Assembly (NCBI GenBank): GCA_964493125.1
Contig: CAZBMS010000074.1
Span: forward strand, 1 to 6,677
Direction: 5' to 3'
Source of the DNA: QGNO01 sp964493125
Lineage (GTDB): Bacteria; Chloroflexota; Dehalococcoidia; Lucifugimonadales; QGNO01
Length of the DNA: 6,677 bases
Shown here piece by piece: positions 1 through 4,954 of the stretch. The first letter of the stretch is position 1. Each line of letters begins with the position of its first letter. A model generated the notes under the pieces. It did not search any database. It had not been told where the DNA came from and worked only from the letters and a program-made list of their open reading frames with translations. The position numbers and the translations under genes were made by a program.

Positions 1-54
1 TTCAGGTTGATGGCGGCAGAGTCATGGTTTGATATTCAGACAGGCACTTTTTAG
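1..54 (+). CDS. Possible C-terminal tail of an upstream gene (partial)
   Basis: Frame 1 is open from the window edge to a TAG at 52-54 and would encode 17 residues ending in DIQTGTF. Nothing identifies a family, and an open stretch this short is expected by chance. If real, it is the end of a + strand gene lying mostly outside the window, and the promoter-like element at 94-113 would then sit in the gap between it and the PHP gene. The rest of 55-196 shows no coding signal on either strand. Confidence 0.15.
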   Translation, partial: FRLMAAESWFDIQTGTF

Positions 55-93
55 TATCTGCTTGTATATATAAGAACGGCTAAACCATACCCC

Positions 94-113
94 TTGACCC
101 CATAGGCTATACT
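94..113 (+). promoter_or_regulatory. Promoter-like element TTGACC-8 nt-TATACT upstream of the PHP gene
   Basis: TTGACC at 94-99 and TATACT at 108-113 are separated by 8 nt, with GGC immediately before TATACT. The same arrangement occurs at 1215-1234 and 3375-3394, each time upstream of a + strand ORF. If TATACT acts as a -10 box, transcription would start near 120 and leave a leader of about 75 nt before the ATG at 197. The 8-nt gap is too short for an ordinary -35/-10 pair (about 17 nt), so TTGAC may instead be an activator or repressor site, or part of an unusual promoter class. The sequence is seen directly; its function is inferred. Confidence 0.45.
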
Positions 114-196
114 TGCCCCCAGAGGCAGGGTCATGCGGAGTAGAGTAACCTGCCGGCTAAGGGTCCCATGGGGGAGTAGGTATAGGGGATAAATAG

Positions 197-1117
197 ATGC
201 CAAAACTCAACTGGTATAAGGGCAACATCCATACCCATACGAACGTGGATGGCGGTGACGAGACTCCTGAAAATGTCGTGCGCTGGTATCGCAGGCACGG
301 CTATGATTTTCTGGTCCTCAGCGATCACAACCATCTCACCCTGCTCGACTATACAGATGGCCAGCGCAAGTTCAAGAAGCCTTTGATGGTTCCCGGTGAA
401 GAGGTAACGCTTGCTCAGCATCCGCGGGGACCAGCGATCCACATCAACGGCATAGGAATCTCCCGCTTGGTCGAGCCGATAGACGCCGGTGAGATTGTAC
501 CGACCATCCAGGCCAACGTCGACGCGATCGTCAGCGCTGGCGGCATCGCCTCGATTAACCACCCCAACCTTGATTGGTCCTTCGACCATAACCATATCAA
601 GCAGGTCAGAGGCGCCAGCCTGCTCGAAGTCTTCAACGGCCATCCCTGCTCCAATAATGATGGCGCCCCCGGCAAATTCAGCTATGAAGAGATATGGGAT
701 GGCGTACTGAGCGCAGGCAGGCCCATCTTCGGCGTCGCCACCGACGACTCCCACGAATACAAGGACTTTCATCTGATGGCGTCGAATCCCGGTCGCGGTT
801 GGGTGGTCGTTCACGCCGAAGAACTTGTCAGTGAGGCCATCGTCGAAGGCCTAGCCTCTGGAAACTTTTACGCTTCCACCGGAGTGGAGCTCACGGACCT
901 AAAATCGTCGTCTCAGTTGGTATCGCTGCGGATCGAGCAGCAGTCGACCTTCATCTACACGACTACGTTCATCGGCCGTGATGCCAAGACTTACGCCGAG
1001 ACCACAGGCCTGGAAGCTTCCTACGAACCCATGGGATCCGAAGGTTACATCCGAGCGGTCGTCAAGAGCTCCTCTGGCAGTAAGGCGTGGACGCAGCCCG
1101 TTTTCCTACCCGGTTAG
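197..1117 (+). CDS. PHP-domain metal-dependent hydrolase, CehA/McbA-like
   Basis: The 306-residue product is a PHP (polymerase and histidinol phosphatase) superfamily hydrolase, a group that uses a divalent-metal cluster to cleave phosphoester or related bonds. Metal-ligand motifs appear in the expected order: HTH at 12-14, SDHNH at 42-46, GEE at 67-69, NHP at 121-123, LEVFNGH at 143-149 and TDDSH at 182-186. The region near 218-235 (EGLASGNFYASTGVEL) is typical of CehA/McbA-type members, and residues after about 235 look like a small beta-rich C-terminal domain. No signal peptide or membrane helix is visible, so the enzyme is probably cytoplasmic. The ATG is preceded by AGGGG about 8 nt upstream. 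The length suits an intact single-domain protein. The gene is markedly more GC-rich than its neighbours (38/60 in 481-540), which hints at a different origin. Substrate unknown; CehA and McbA act on carbaryl, but that should not be transferred here. Confidence 0.9.
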   Translation: MPKLNWYKGNIHTHTNVDGGDETPENVVRWYRRHGYDFLVLSDHNHLTLLDYTDGQRKFKKPLMVPGEEVTLAQHPRGPAIHINGIGISRLVEPIDAGEIVPTIQANVDAIVSAGGIASINHPNLDWSFDHNHIKQVRGASLLEVFNGHPCSNNDGAPGKFSYEEIWDGVLSAGRPIFGVATDDSHEYKDFHLMASNPGRGWVVVHAEELVSEAIVEGLASGNFYASTGVELTDLKSSSQLVSLRIEQQSTFIYTTTFIGRDAKTYAETTGLEASYEPMGSEGYIRAVVKSSSGSKAWTQPVFLPG

Positions 1118-1214
1118 AACTGTAGGAATCCCTTTTATGGGCAGAGACATATACCACCCAACAACCACCGCTCGCTCTTCCTGACACGCCTGAAGTACTG
1201 ACTCCCATGCCGTC

Positions 1215-1234
1215 TTGACTTGATGGCTTATACT
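1215..1234 (+). promoter_or_regulatory. Promoter-like element TTGACT-8 nt-TATACT upstream of the permease gene
   Basis: TTGACT at 1215-1220 and TATACT at 1229-1234 have exactly the 8-nt gap seen at 94-113 and 3375-3394, again with GGC just before TATACT (here GGCT). The permease ATG lies 34 nt downstream of the TATACT box, so a start near 1241 would give a leader of about 28 nt. At a 17-nt distance upstream of TATACT there is no -35-like hexamer. The element suggests the permease gene is transcribed separately from the PHP gene. Confidence 0.5.
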
Positions 1235-1260
1235 TCTTGCAAATACATATTCATGCCTAG

Positions 1261-1265
1261 AAGGA
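1261..1265 (+). promoter_or_regulatory. Ribosome binding site (AAGGA) of the permease gene
   Basis: AAGGA lies only 3 nt before the ATG at 1269, closer than usual. The start is still preferred because the protein then begins with the short N-terminus ending in an RR pair before the first membrane helix, as is typical of OppB/DppB permeases. Confidence 0.5.
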
Positions 1266-1268
1266 AAA

Positions 1269-2270
1269 ATGATAAATTTCCTGATCCGTAGAACCATGCT
1301 TGCTGGGCTGACCACACTTGCCATTTCTATGTTTGCATTTGTAGCTATACAACTGCCACCAGGAGATTTCGCTACCACCTATGTGCAGATGCTTCTAGGA
1401 GGAGGCATCTTTGGAGGCGTCGAAACACAAGATCCGGCTATTGAAGCCCAAATAAGGTCTGATCTGGGTCTCGACAAGCCGCTAGTAGTCCAATACCTCA
1501 AATGGGGCTGGCGTGTAATAACACTAGATTTCGGGAATTCCATAATGCATGGTGAAAAGATTACCGAGGTAGTGGGACAGAGATTGTTGAACACAGTACT
1601 TCTAGCACTTGGAACTATTTTATTCACGTGGATAATGGCGATACCCATAGGTATATATTCAGCCGTCAAACATAATTCTCCCGGTGACTACGCTGTCACG
1701 TTCTTCGGTTTTCTGGGACTGGCGATACCGGACTTTCTTTTGGCGCTCTCTTTGATGTGGATAGGATTTGCTTATTTCGATATTAGTGTGGGTGGACTTT
1801 ATTCATCTCAATATCTTGATGCGGGATGGAGTCTTGATAAGGTCGTTGACCTGCTGAAACATCTGTGGGTACCGGCACTGGTTCTGGGAACAGCCGGAAC
1901 TGCAGGTTTGATTAGAGTACTCAGGAACAACTTACTTGATGAACTGGGCAAACCTTACGTTGTAGCGGCACGTGCGAGGGGTGTGCCTGAGTGGAAAATG
2001 GTATTTAAATATCCTGTTAGGATAGCCTTGAATCCGTTTATAAGTACCTTGGGATACTTGCTTCCTTTCATGCTGTCTGGAAGTGTGATCGTGTCTGTGG
2101 TCCTTAGTTTGCCTACTCTGGGACCAATATTGCTGGAGTCACTTCTGGCAGAAGATATGTATCTTGCGGCCACTATTGTATTGATGATGGGCATGCTTAC
2201 TGTAATAGGTACTCTTATATCAGATATCCTTCTGGTGATATTTGATCCTAGAATCCAAGTGCAAGATTAG
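1269..2270 (+). CDS. OppB/DppB-type peptide ABC transporter permease
   Basis: The 333-residue product is an integral membrane subunit of a dipeptide/oligopeptide-type ABC importer. The start MINFLIRR followed by a helix at about 10-28 and LPPGD at 29-33 is the standard opening of the family. A periplasmic segment follows to about 105, then helices at roughly 107-133, 141-170, 199-217, 255-282 and 298-327. The EAA loop that docks the ATPase lies at about 225-254, with ARARGVPEWKMVFKYPVR as its core, and the protein ends in the usual DPRIQ near 326-330. Length and motif order indicate an intact gene. Family members work as heterodimers with a DppC/OppC subunit, two ATPases and a binding protein, but none of these genes is in the window; downstream is gene-poor. 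It is either an orphan permease working with subunits encoded elsewhere or the remnant of a broken operon. Composition is AT-richer than the PHP gene (23/60 GC in 1621-1680). Confidence 0.92.
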   Translation: MINFLIRRTMLAGLTTLAISMFAFVAIQLPPGDFATTYVQMLLGGGIFGGVETQDPAIEAQIRSDLGLDKPLVVQYLKWGWRVITLDFGNSIMHGEKITEVVGQRLLNTVLLALGTILFTWIMAIPIGIYSAVKHNSPGDYAVTFFGFLGLAIPDFLLALSLMWIGFAYFDISVGGLYSSQYLDAGWSLDKVVDLLKHLWVPALVLGTAGTAGLIRVLRNNLLDELGKPYVVAARARGVPEWKMVFKYPVRIALNPFISTLGYLLPFMLSGSVIVSVVLSLPTLGPILLESLLAEDMYLAATIVLMMGMLTVIGTLISDILLVIFDPRIQVQD

Positions 2271-2283
2271 CTGATTTAGATTA

Positions 2284-2515
2284 TCAATGATTACGGAAGA
2301 ATTCCCATGCAGCAGCAAAAGCCCCAAAAGCGAAAAACGCAAATATCAAGACCATCAACCAATCAGTTCCCTCAACTATAACCCACTCTCCAAGACACTC
2401 TCGATCTTCCGACCAACTACGAACCCAACGGGTGCATTCTTGATGTGACAATGGCCAAATAACTAAGAACCAAGCCAATAATGATAGCTATGCTAACTTT
2501 AATTGCTTTAGACAT
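2284..2515 (-). pseudogene. Small two-helix membrane protein gene split by an apparent frameshift
   Basis: From an ATG at 2515 one frame encodes 32 residues, MSKAIKVSIAIIIGLVLSYL and then AIVTSRMHPLGS, before a TAG at 2419-2417. This starts with a convincing membrane helix. The overlapping neighbouring frame has no ATG near its 5' end, only a TTG, and runs to a stop at 2284. It carries a polar loop (ECTRWVRSWSEDRECLGEWV) and a second hydrophobic helix (WLMVLIFAFFAFGAFAAAW) ending in EFFRNH. Joined by a one-base shift, the pieces give a roughly 76-residue helix-loop-helix protein. AGGA lies 10 nt before the ATG. The gene converges on the permease gene, 13 bp away. The split may be a real mutation, a sequencing error, or less likely a programmed +1 shift; no family is recognised. 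Alternatively the two frames are separate chance ORFs. Confidence 0.45.
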
Positions 2516-2559
2516 AATTGCTCTGTCCTACAAGACATCCCTACTAACGTTCAATGTAT

Positions 2560-2772
2560 TTAGATATGACAGGTGACAGCTACTAATATGGAAAACGGTC
2601 TGCCGTGAGCATAACCAACAACTCGTAGATAGAACCTCTTGTTATAGTCCACAATAGCGTACACTGCAAATGCCCTGTCATTAACTTTCTTATGGTGAAT
2701 CCATGCACCAGGGAGGATGTACCTTGATTGAATTATCTCTGTCAGTGGCTAGAACTCTGTATTGACTTGCTG
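2560..2772 (-). pseudogene. Decayed gene remnant, copy A (unknown family)
   Basis: One - strand frame is open for 62 codons from just after a TAG (2751-2749) to a TAA at 2562-2560, without a start codon. It contains PGAWIHHKKVNDRAFAVYAI and then VDYNKRFYLRVVGYAHGRPF, which read like protein rather than random sequence. Upstream of the TAG the frame continues with YLQQVNTEF. Copy B at 3178-3438 shows QQVNTEF, an LTDIIQ counterpart of the LTEIIQ here, and PGAWMHHKIINDR; the substitutions I/M, V/I and E/D are conservative and one indel is 3 nt, which suggests that the repeats descend from a coding sequence. The family is not recognised. The AVYAIVDYNKR stretch faintly recalls the DDE integrase core, but without catalytic residues this is only a guess. 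Confidence 0.4.
2628..2772. repeat. Imperfect direct repeat, copy A
   Basis: This 145-bp segment matches 3244-3385 at roughly 80% identity by eye. Long shared blocks include CTTGTTATAGTCC, CCCTGTCATTAA, ATCCATGCACCAGGGA, TTGAATTAT, CTGTCAGTG and AGAACTCTGTATTGACTTG. The copies differ by one net 2-nt and one 3-nt gap. Copy A ends at TTGACTTGCTG (2762-2772) and then diverges, so it lacks the TATACT box that follows the same sequence in copy B. The repeat lies 62 bp before the start of the 94-residue membrane protein gene. Confidence 0.8.
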
Positions 2773-2834
2773 TAAGTAAGTGGCGGAAACTAGAGAGGGA
2801 AAACGAGTAACACTCTGAGACGGGAAGTCACACG

Positions 2835-3119
2835 ATGGTTATGTATGGTGTACATGTTTTTGGTATATCGATTGGTAGAGTGATCGCAATCTTGGCATTC
2901 ATAGCAGTATCTGCTTATTTGGATGTTGTGCACGTGTCAGCTGATGACGGCGGGTGGTATGTTGACGAAACGATGAAGTTCCTGGCAGATGACCCTGATG
3001 CAAAAAAGGAAGCCCGGAGTGTAACCTGGGCAATTCTCGGATCGGTGATACCGATCATGGTACTCGTCGGGGGCTTTTTTGTAATGAGAATTCGACTAAG
3101 GAATCGTAGTCATGAGTAA
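2835..3119 (+). CDS. Hypothetical small two-helix membrane protein (94 aa)
   Basis: The product has a hydrophobic segment at about residues 8-30 (GISIGRVIAILAFIAVSAYL at its core), an acidic hydrophilic loop at about 31-62 rich in D and E (including SADDGG and FLADDPDAKKEA), a second helix at about 65-85 (WAILGSVIPIMVLVGGFFV) and a basic tail (RIRLRNRSHE). This implies two membrane passes with the loop on one side and both termini on the other; the basic C-terminus suggests termini in the cytoplasm. GGGAAG lies about 9 nt before the ATG; the ATG two codons later is a possible alternative. No family is recognised. It stands alone, flanked on both sides by copies of the same repeat, so it may have been inserted between them or duplicated alongside them. 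The helix-loop-helix pattern makes it likely to be a real gene. Confidence 0.6.
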   Translation: MVMYGVHVFGISIGRVIAILAFIAVSAYLDVVHVSADDGGWYVDETMKFLADDPDAKKEARSVTWAILGSVIPIMVLVGGFFVMRIRLRNRSHE

Positions 3120-3243
3120 ACGCCATTGTCAGGGGCAAAGAAGTGATTTCTATCAGGTTGTCGCCAGACCAACCCTACTAAATTGGTACCAGAACCTCCC
3201 AAGCGCTTTGCACAAGAGTAGGAGTCAGTTCCAGATATATTTT

Positions 3244-3385
3244 GATAACAGACTTCTTGTTATAGTCCAACAGCATTCACTCCCGATCCCCTGTCATTAA
3301 TTATCTTATGGTGCATCCATGCACCAGGGATGCACCTTCATTGAATTATGTCTGTCAGTGACAAGAACTCTGTATTGACTTGCTG
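3244..3385. repeat. Imperfect direct repeat, copy B
   Basis: This is the second copy of the roughly 140-bp repeat, in the same orientation as 2628-2772 and about 615 bp downstream. It includes an inverted repeat absent in perfect form from copy A: GGTGCATCC at 3310-3318 pairs fully with GGATGCACC at 3328-3336 around a 9-nt loop, and ATGCACC at 3319-3325 offers an alternative partner. Copy B ends at TTGACTTGCTG and runs directly into GGCTATACT, forming the third promoter-like element. No terminal inverted repeats or target-site duplications were found, so it is not an obvious MITE. Confidence 0.8.
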
Positions 3386-3394
3386 GGCTATACT
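3375..3394 (+). promoter_or_regulatory. Promoter-like element TTGACT-8 nt-TATACT at the edge of repeat copy B
   Basis: TTGACT at 3375-3380 and TATACT at 3389-3394 have the same 8-nt gap and the same GGC before TATACT as the elements at 94-113 and 1215-1234. The first 11 nt belong to the repeat and are shared with copy A; the TATACT half lies just outside it. The only + strand ORF it could serve is the 41-residue candidate starting 52 nt further on. Confidence 0.4.
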
Positions 3395-3446
3395 GTCAGC
3401 CAATGCAATGCTGTACGAGCTGAAATGTAACCAATTAGAAAAGTGA

Positions 3447-3572
3447 ATGGATATAATCTGGAAGTGGTATGACGGACTTGAAATGCTCTGTCCACGGGAC
3501 GGCGCTGATGGGAAAAGAAGTGCCGATATTCTACGGGATGCCCAATCAAAACTAATTAAGGACTGGACATGA
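3447..3572 (+). CDS. Candidate small protein (41 aa)
   Basis: An ATG at 3447 directly after an in-frame TGA opens a 41-residue frame ending in TGA at 3570-3572. The product starts MDIIWKWYDGLEMLCPRDG and continues with a charged, helix-like C-terminal half (including RSADILRDAQSKLIKDWT). There is no membrane segment or signal peptide, and no family is recognised. The Shine-Dalgarno signal is weak (AGAAAAG). The main support is its position downstream of the third promoter-like element, at a leader length comparable with the other two. Its last 21 bases overlap the 3' end of the convergent SGNH hydrolase gene. It could be a chance ORF. Confidence 0.3.
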   Translation: MDIIWKWYDGLEMLCPRDGADGKRSADILRDAQSKLIKDWT

Positions 3573-4715
3573 CTGTATTTGGAACTGTCCGTATTTTTCG
3601 GCCAAAAACGGACATAGATGCTTATATACGATTTCGCTTATACGATTTGCACCTTGGTTTGTATGATGTACCATGTCGAAAAAGTAAGCCGAATCCTTTT
3701 CCATTTCTCTCGCCAAATCCACGACGAAAACTCGTTGTTTTTCACCAACATTCCGAGTGACGTCATTGTAGAGTTCCAGTAGTTCCCACGCGACCTGGCC
3801 ATTTAGGTCACCGACACTGATTTTCCCTAGATCAACGCCTGTAGTCGGATCCACCTCGTCCCCATACAAGGCGGGCTGTGTCAGTAACACTGGTTCTATG
3901 CCGTTCCGTCGAGCAATACGAATTAGCGCGAATAGCCGTTCTTCAAAGGCTTCTTGACCACTACCTTGCTGTAGCACTCGTTTTCGGGTTGATTGGTCGA
4001 TCTCAATCGTGGAGATTCGTTTCAGATCAAGCTCTTTGAGATTCAAGTCTAGCTTGGAGGCTTTAAATTGTCTGTACAAATTTACACTTGTGATAATGGT
4101 TTCGCTTCGCCGTGCTAGCGATTTTGCAGTATCTATCACTGGCGCTGCCAGTGACTTACGTGACGGTTGCCCTGGACTCGGTTCAGCCCCACCCCGGAAT
4201 GCTCCATGTTGTTTCCTTACGTCATTGACTCCTACTAGGAATAACACAACTTGAGGTTTCATAGGCACGATATAGTTTTCCAGAAGGATCTGGTGGCCTT
4301 TGGTCGAATGACCACTAATGCCTGCATTGTTAACCCAAATGCCTTCGAACGTGCGTTTTAATTTTGCTGCCAGAACATACGTCCAAGTCTTCTCATCTGA
4401 TAGTCTTAGATTCTCTGTAGTGCTACCACCCACGGTTACGATGGTTAGAGAATTTTCGAAGTCCGTTACGGGCTCAGGGCCTCGAAATCCCAGAGAGTTC
4501 CTAGTTTGCGTTACATATCGGTCAACCTTGACGGCATTGGGGAAGTGGATGGTGTATTCACGGTTTGTAGGCAGTACGATTGTATCGATAGCGACCCTGA
4601 ACACAAACGGATTGTAGATTCTGAGACCTATTTCTGTGACAACAAGTCCTAGGGTAGCCCCTCCCACTACCAAAAAGAGTATTTGGACGATATTTCGGGT
4701 AATCAAAGGTCGCAA
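3552..4715 (-). CDS. Membrane-anchored SGNH/GDSL-family hydrolase
   Basis: With the start chosen here the product is 387 residues: one N-terminal membrane helix at about 9-33 (NIVQILFLVVGGATLGLVV), then a catalytic domain outside the cytoplasm. SGNH blocks appear in order: nucleophile Ser98 in VGGSTTE, Gly132 in NNAGISGHST, Asn164 in VGVND, and Asp347/His350 in DMVHHTNQGANR near the C-terminus. All four catalytic positions are present, so an active esterase or acetylhydrolase-like enzyme is likely. The frame is open back to a GTG at 4826, but that part only shadows the DUF5989-type gene in another frame and lacks a Shine-Dalgarno site. I prefer the TTG at 4715, 8 nt after that gene's stop; a CTG at 4727 overlapping the stop is the alternative. 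Being last in the carbamoyltransferase cassette suggests a role in tailoring the same surface glycan or metabolite; the substrate is unknown. Confidence 0.85.
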   Translation of the reverse strand: MRPLITRNIVQILFLVVGGATLGLVVTEIGLRIYNPFVFRVAIDTIVLPTNREYTIHFPNAVKVDRYVTQTRNSLGFRGPEPVTDFENSLTIVTVGGSTTENLRLSDEKTWTYVLAAKLKRTFEGIWVNNAGISGHSTKGHQILLENYIVPMKPQVVLFLVGVNDVRKQHGAFRGGAEPSPGQPSRKSLAAPVIDTAKSLARRSETIITSVNLYRQFKASKLDLNLKELDLKRISTIEIDQSTRKRVLQQGSGQEAFEERLFALIRIARRNGIEPVLLTQPALYGDEVDPTTGVDLGKISVGDLNGQVAWELLELYNDVTRNVGEKQRVFVVDLAREMEKDSAYFFDMVHHTNQGANRISEIVYKHLCPFLAEKYGQFQIQSCPVLN

Positions 4716-4723
4716 GTTCTTTA

Positions 4724-4903
4724 TCAGAAAAGAGTATAGATAAATGGACCTACCCCTGTGGAATTTCCTACAGCGATTATGATTCCGAAGAATAGTAGTA
4801 CTGTCACCATTGGTATGGCCCACCACATCTTACGTCGCCATAAGAACAGCAGTAGTTCTCCGGCGATGGCGAATTTGTCGACGATGTCGCGAATAATTCT
4901 CAT
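4724..4903 (-). CDS. DUF5989-type small membrane protein (59 aa)
   Basis: The 59-residue product begins MRIIRDIVDKFAIAGELLLF, continues with LWRRKMWWAIP, has one hydrophobic helix at about 30-45 (IPMVTVLLFFGIIIAV) and ends GVGPFIYTLF. From memory of the family, a short helix, an R/K-K-x-WW-x-xP turn, one membrane helix and a terminal APFIYTLF-like tail are the hallmarks of DUF5989 proteins, which are often found beside carbamoyltransferase and SGNH hydrolase genes; exactly that context is seen here. The ATG is well supported by GGAG at 4910-4913, 6 nt upstream. The gene follows the carbamoyltransferase by 51 bp and its stop lies 8 nt before the preferred start of the SGNH gene, which suggests translational coupling. 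Its molecular role is unknown; it may be a membrane adaptor for the two enzymes (inference). Confidence 0.85.
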   Translation of the reverse strand: MRIIRDIVDKFAIAGELLLFLWRRKMWWAIPMVTVLLFFGIIIAVGNSTGVGPFIYTLF

Positions 4904-4909
4904 GTGGCA

Positions 4910-4913
4910 CTCC
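4910..4913 (-). promoter_or_regulatory. Ribosome binding site (GGAG) of the DUF5989-type gene
   Basis: GGAG on the - strand lies 6 nt before the ATG at 4903. It is the best Shine-Dalgarno site in the right-hand cassette and settles the start of the 59-residue gene, which is otherwise easily lost under the longer overlapping frame on the same strand. Confidence 0.65.
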
Positions 4914-4954
4914 GATTGACAAAATTTCTATGGGTATAGGGGAGGGGGTAAGAG

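Larger units (their letters stand above)
3178..3438 (-). pseudogene. Decayed gene remnant, copy B (unknown family)
   Basis: Read on the - strand, this region gives LADSIAQQVNTEFLSLTDII followed by Q, then an in-frame TGA, and then PGAWMHHKIINDR. A 2-nt gap relative to copy A shifts the frame; correcting it restores a DYNKK counterpart of DYNKR before the two copies lose similarity. The shifted frame runs on to a TAG at 3180-3178. With an internal stop and a frameshift this cannot be a working gene in its present form. Its match to copy A is better explained by shared coding ancestry than by a noncoding repeat, but no family can be named. The upstream limit is approximate. Confidence 0.35.

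Noticed and set aside
124..154. GGCAGG/CCTGCC stem in the leader of the PHP gene as a riboswitch
   Set aside because: A 6-bp stem with a 19-nt loop is easily found by chance, and no known riboswitch core or terminator accompanies it.
131..814. Long - strand open frame under the PHP gene
   Set aside because: It is antisense to a gene with complete catalytic motifs, and its product shows no recognisable family; it is a shadow caused by the high GC of the PHP gene.
3112..3300. 62-residue + strand ORF overlapping the end of the 94-residue gene
   Set aside because: The 8-bp overlap looks like coupling, but the product has no protein-like pattern, and most of it runs antisense to the copy B remnant.
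2628..3385. CRISPR-like or MITE-like array
   Set aside because: There are only two copies, each about 140 bp, about 80% similar and some 470 bp apart, without regular spacers, terminal inverted repeats or target-site duplications.
4009..4617. + strand open frames at 4009-4254 and 4318-4617
   Set aside because: They are antisense to the SGNH hydrolase, including its nucleophile and GVND blocks, and have no ribosome site or family signature.
4916..4940. TTGACA followed by TATAGG near 4916-4940 as a fourth promoter-like element
   Set aside because: The gap is 13 nt rather than 8, the second box is not TATACT, and it points away from the - strand genes, with no + strand gene downstream.
179..4944. 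Identical GGTATAGGGGA at 179-189 and 4933-4943
   Set aside because: The first copy provides the ribosome-binding region of the PHP gene, while the second is on the opposite strand relative to its gene. With different roles, an 11-nt match is probably chance.
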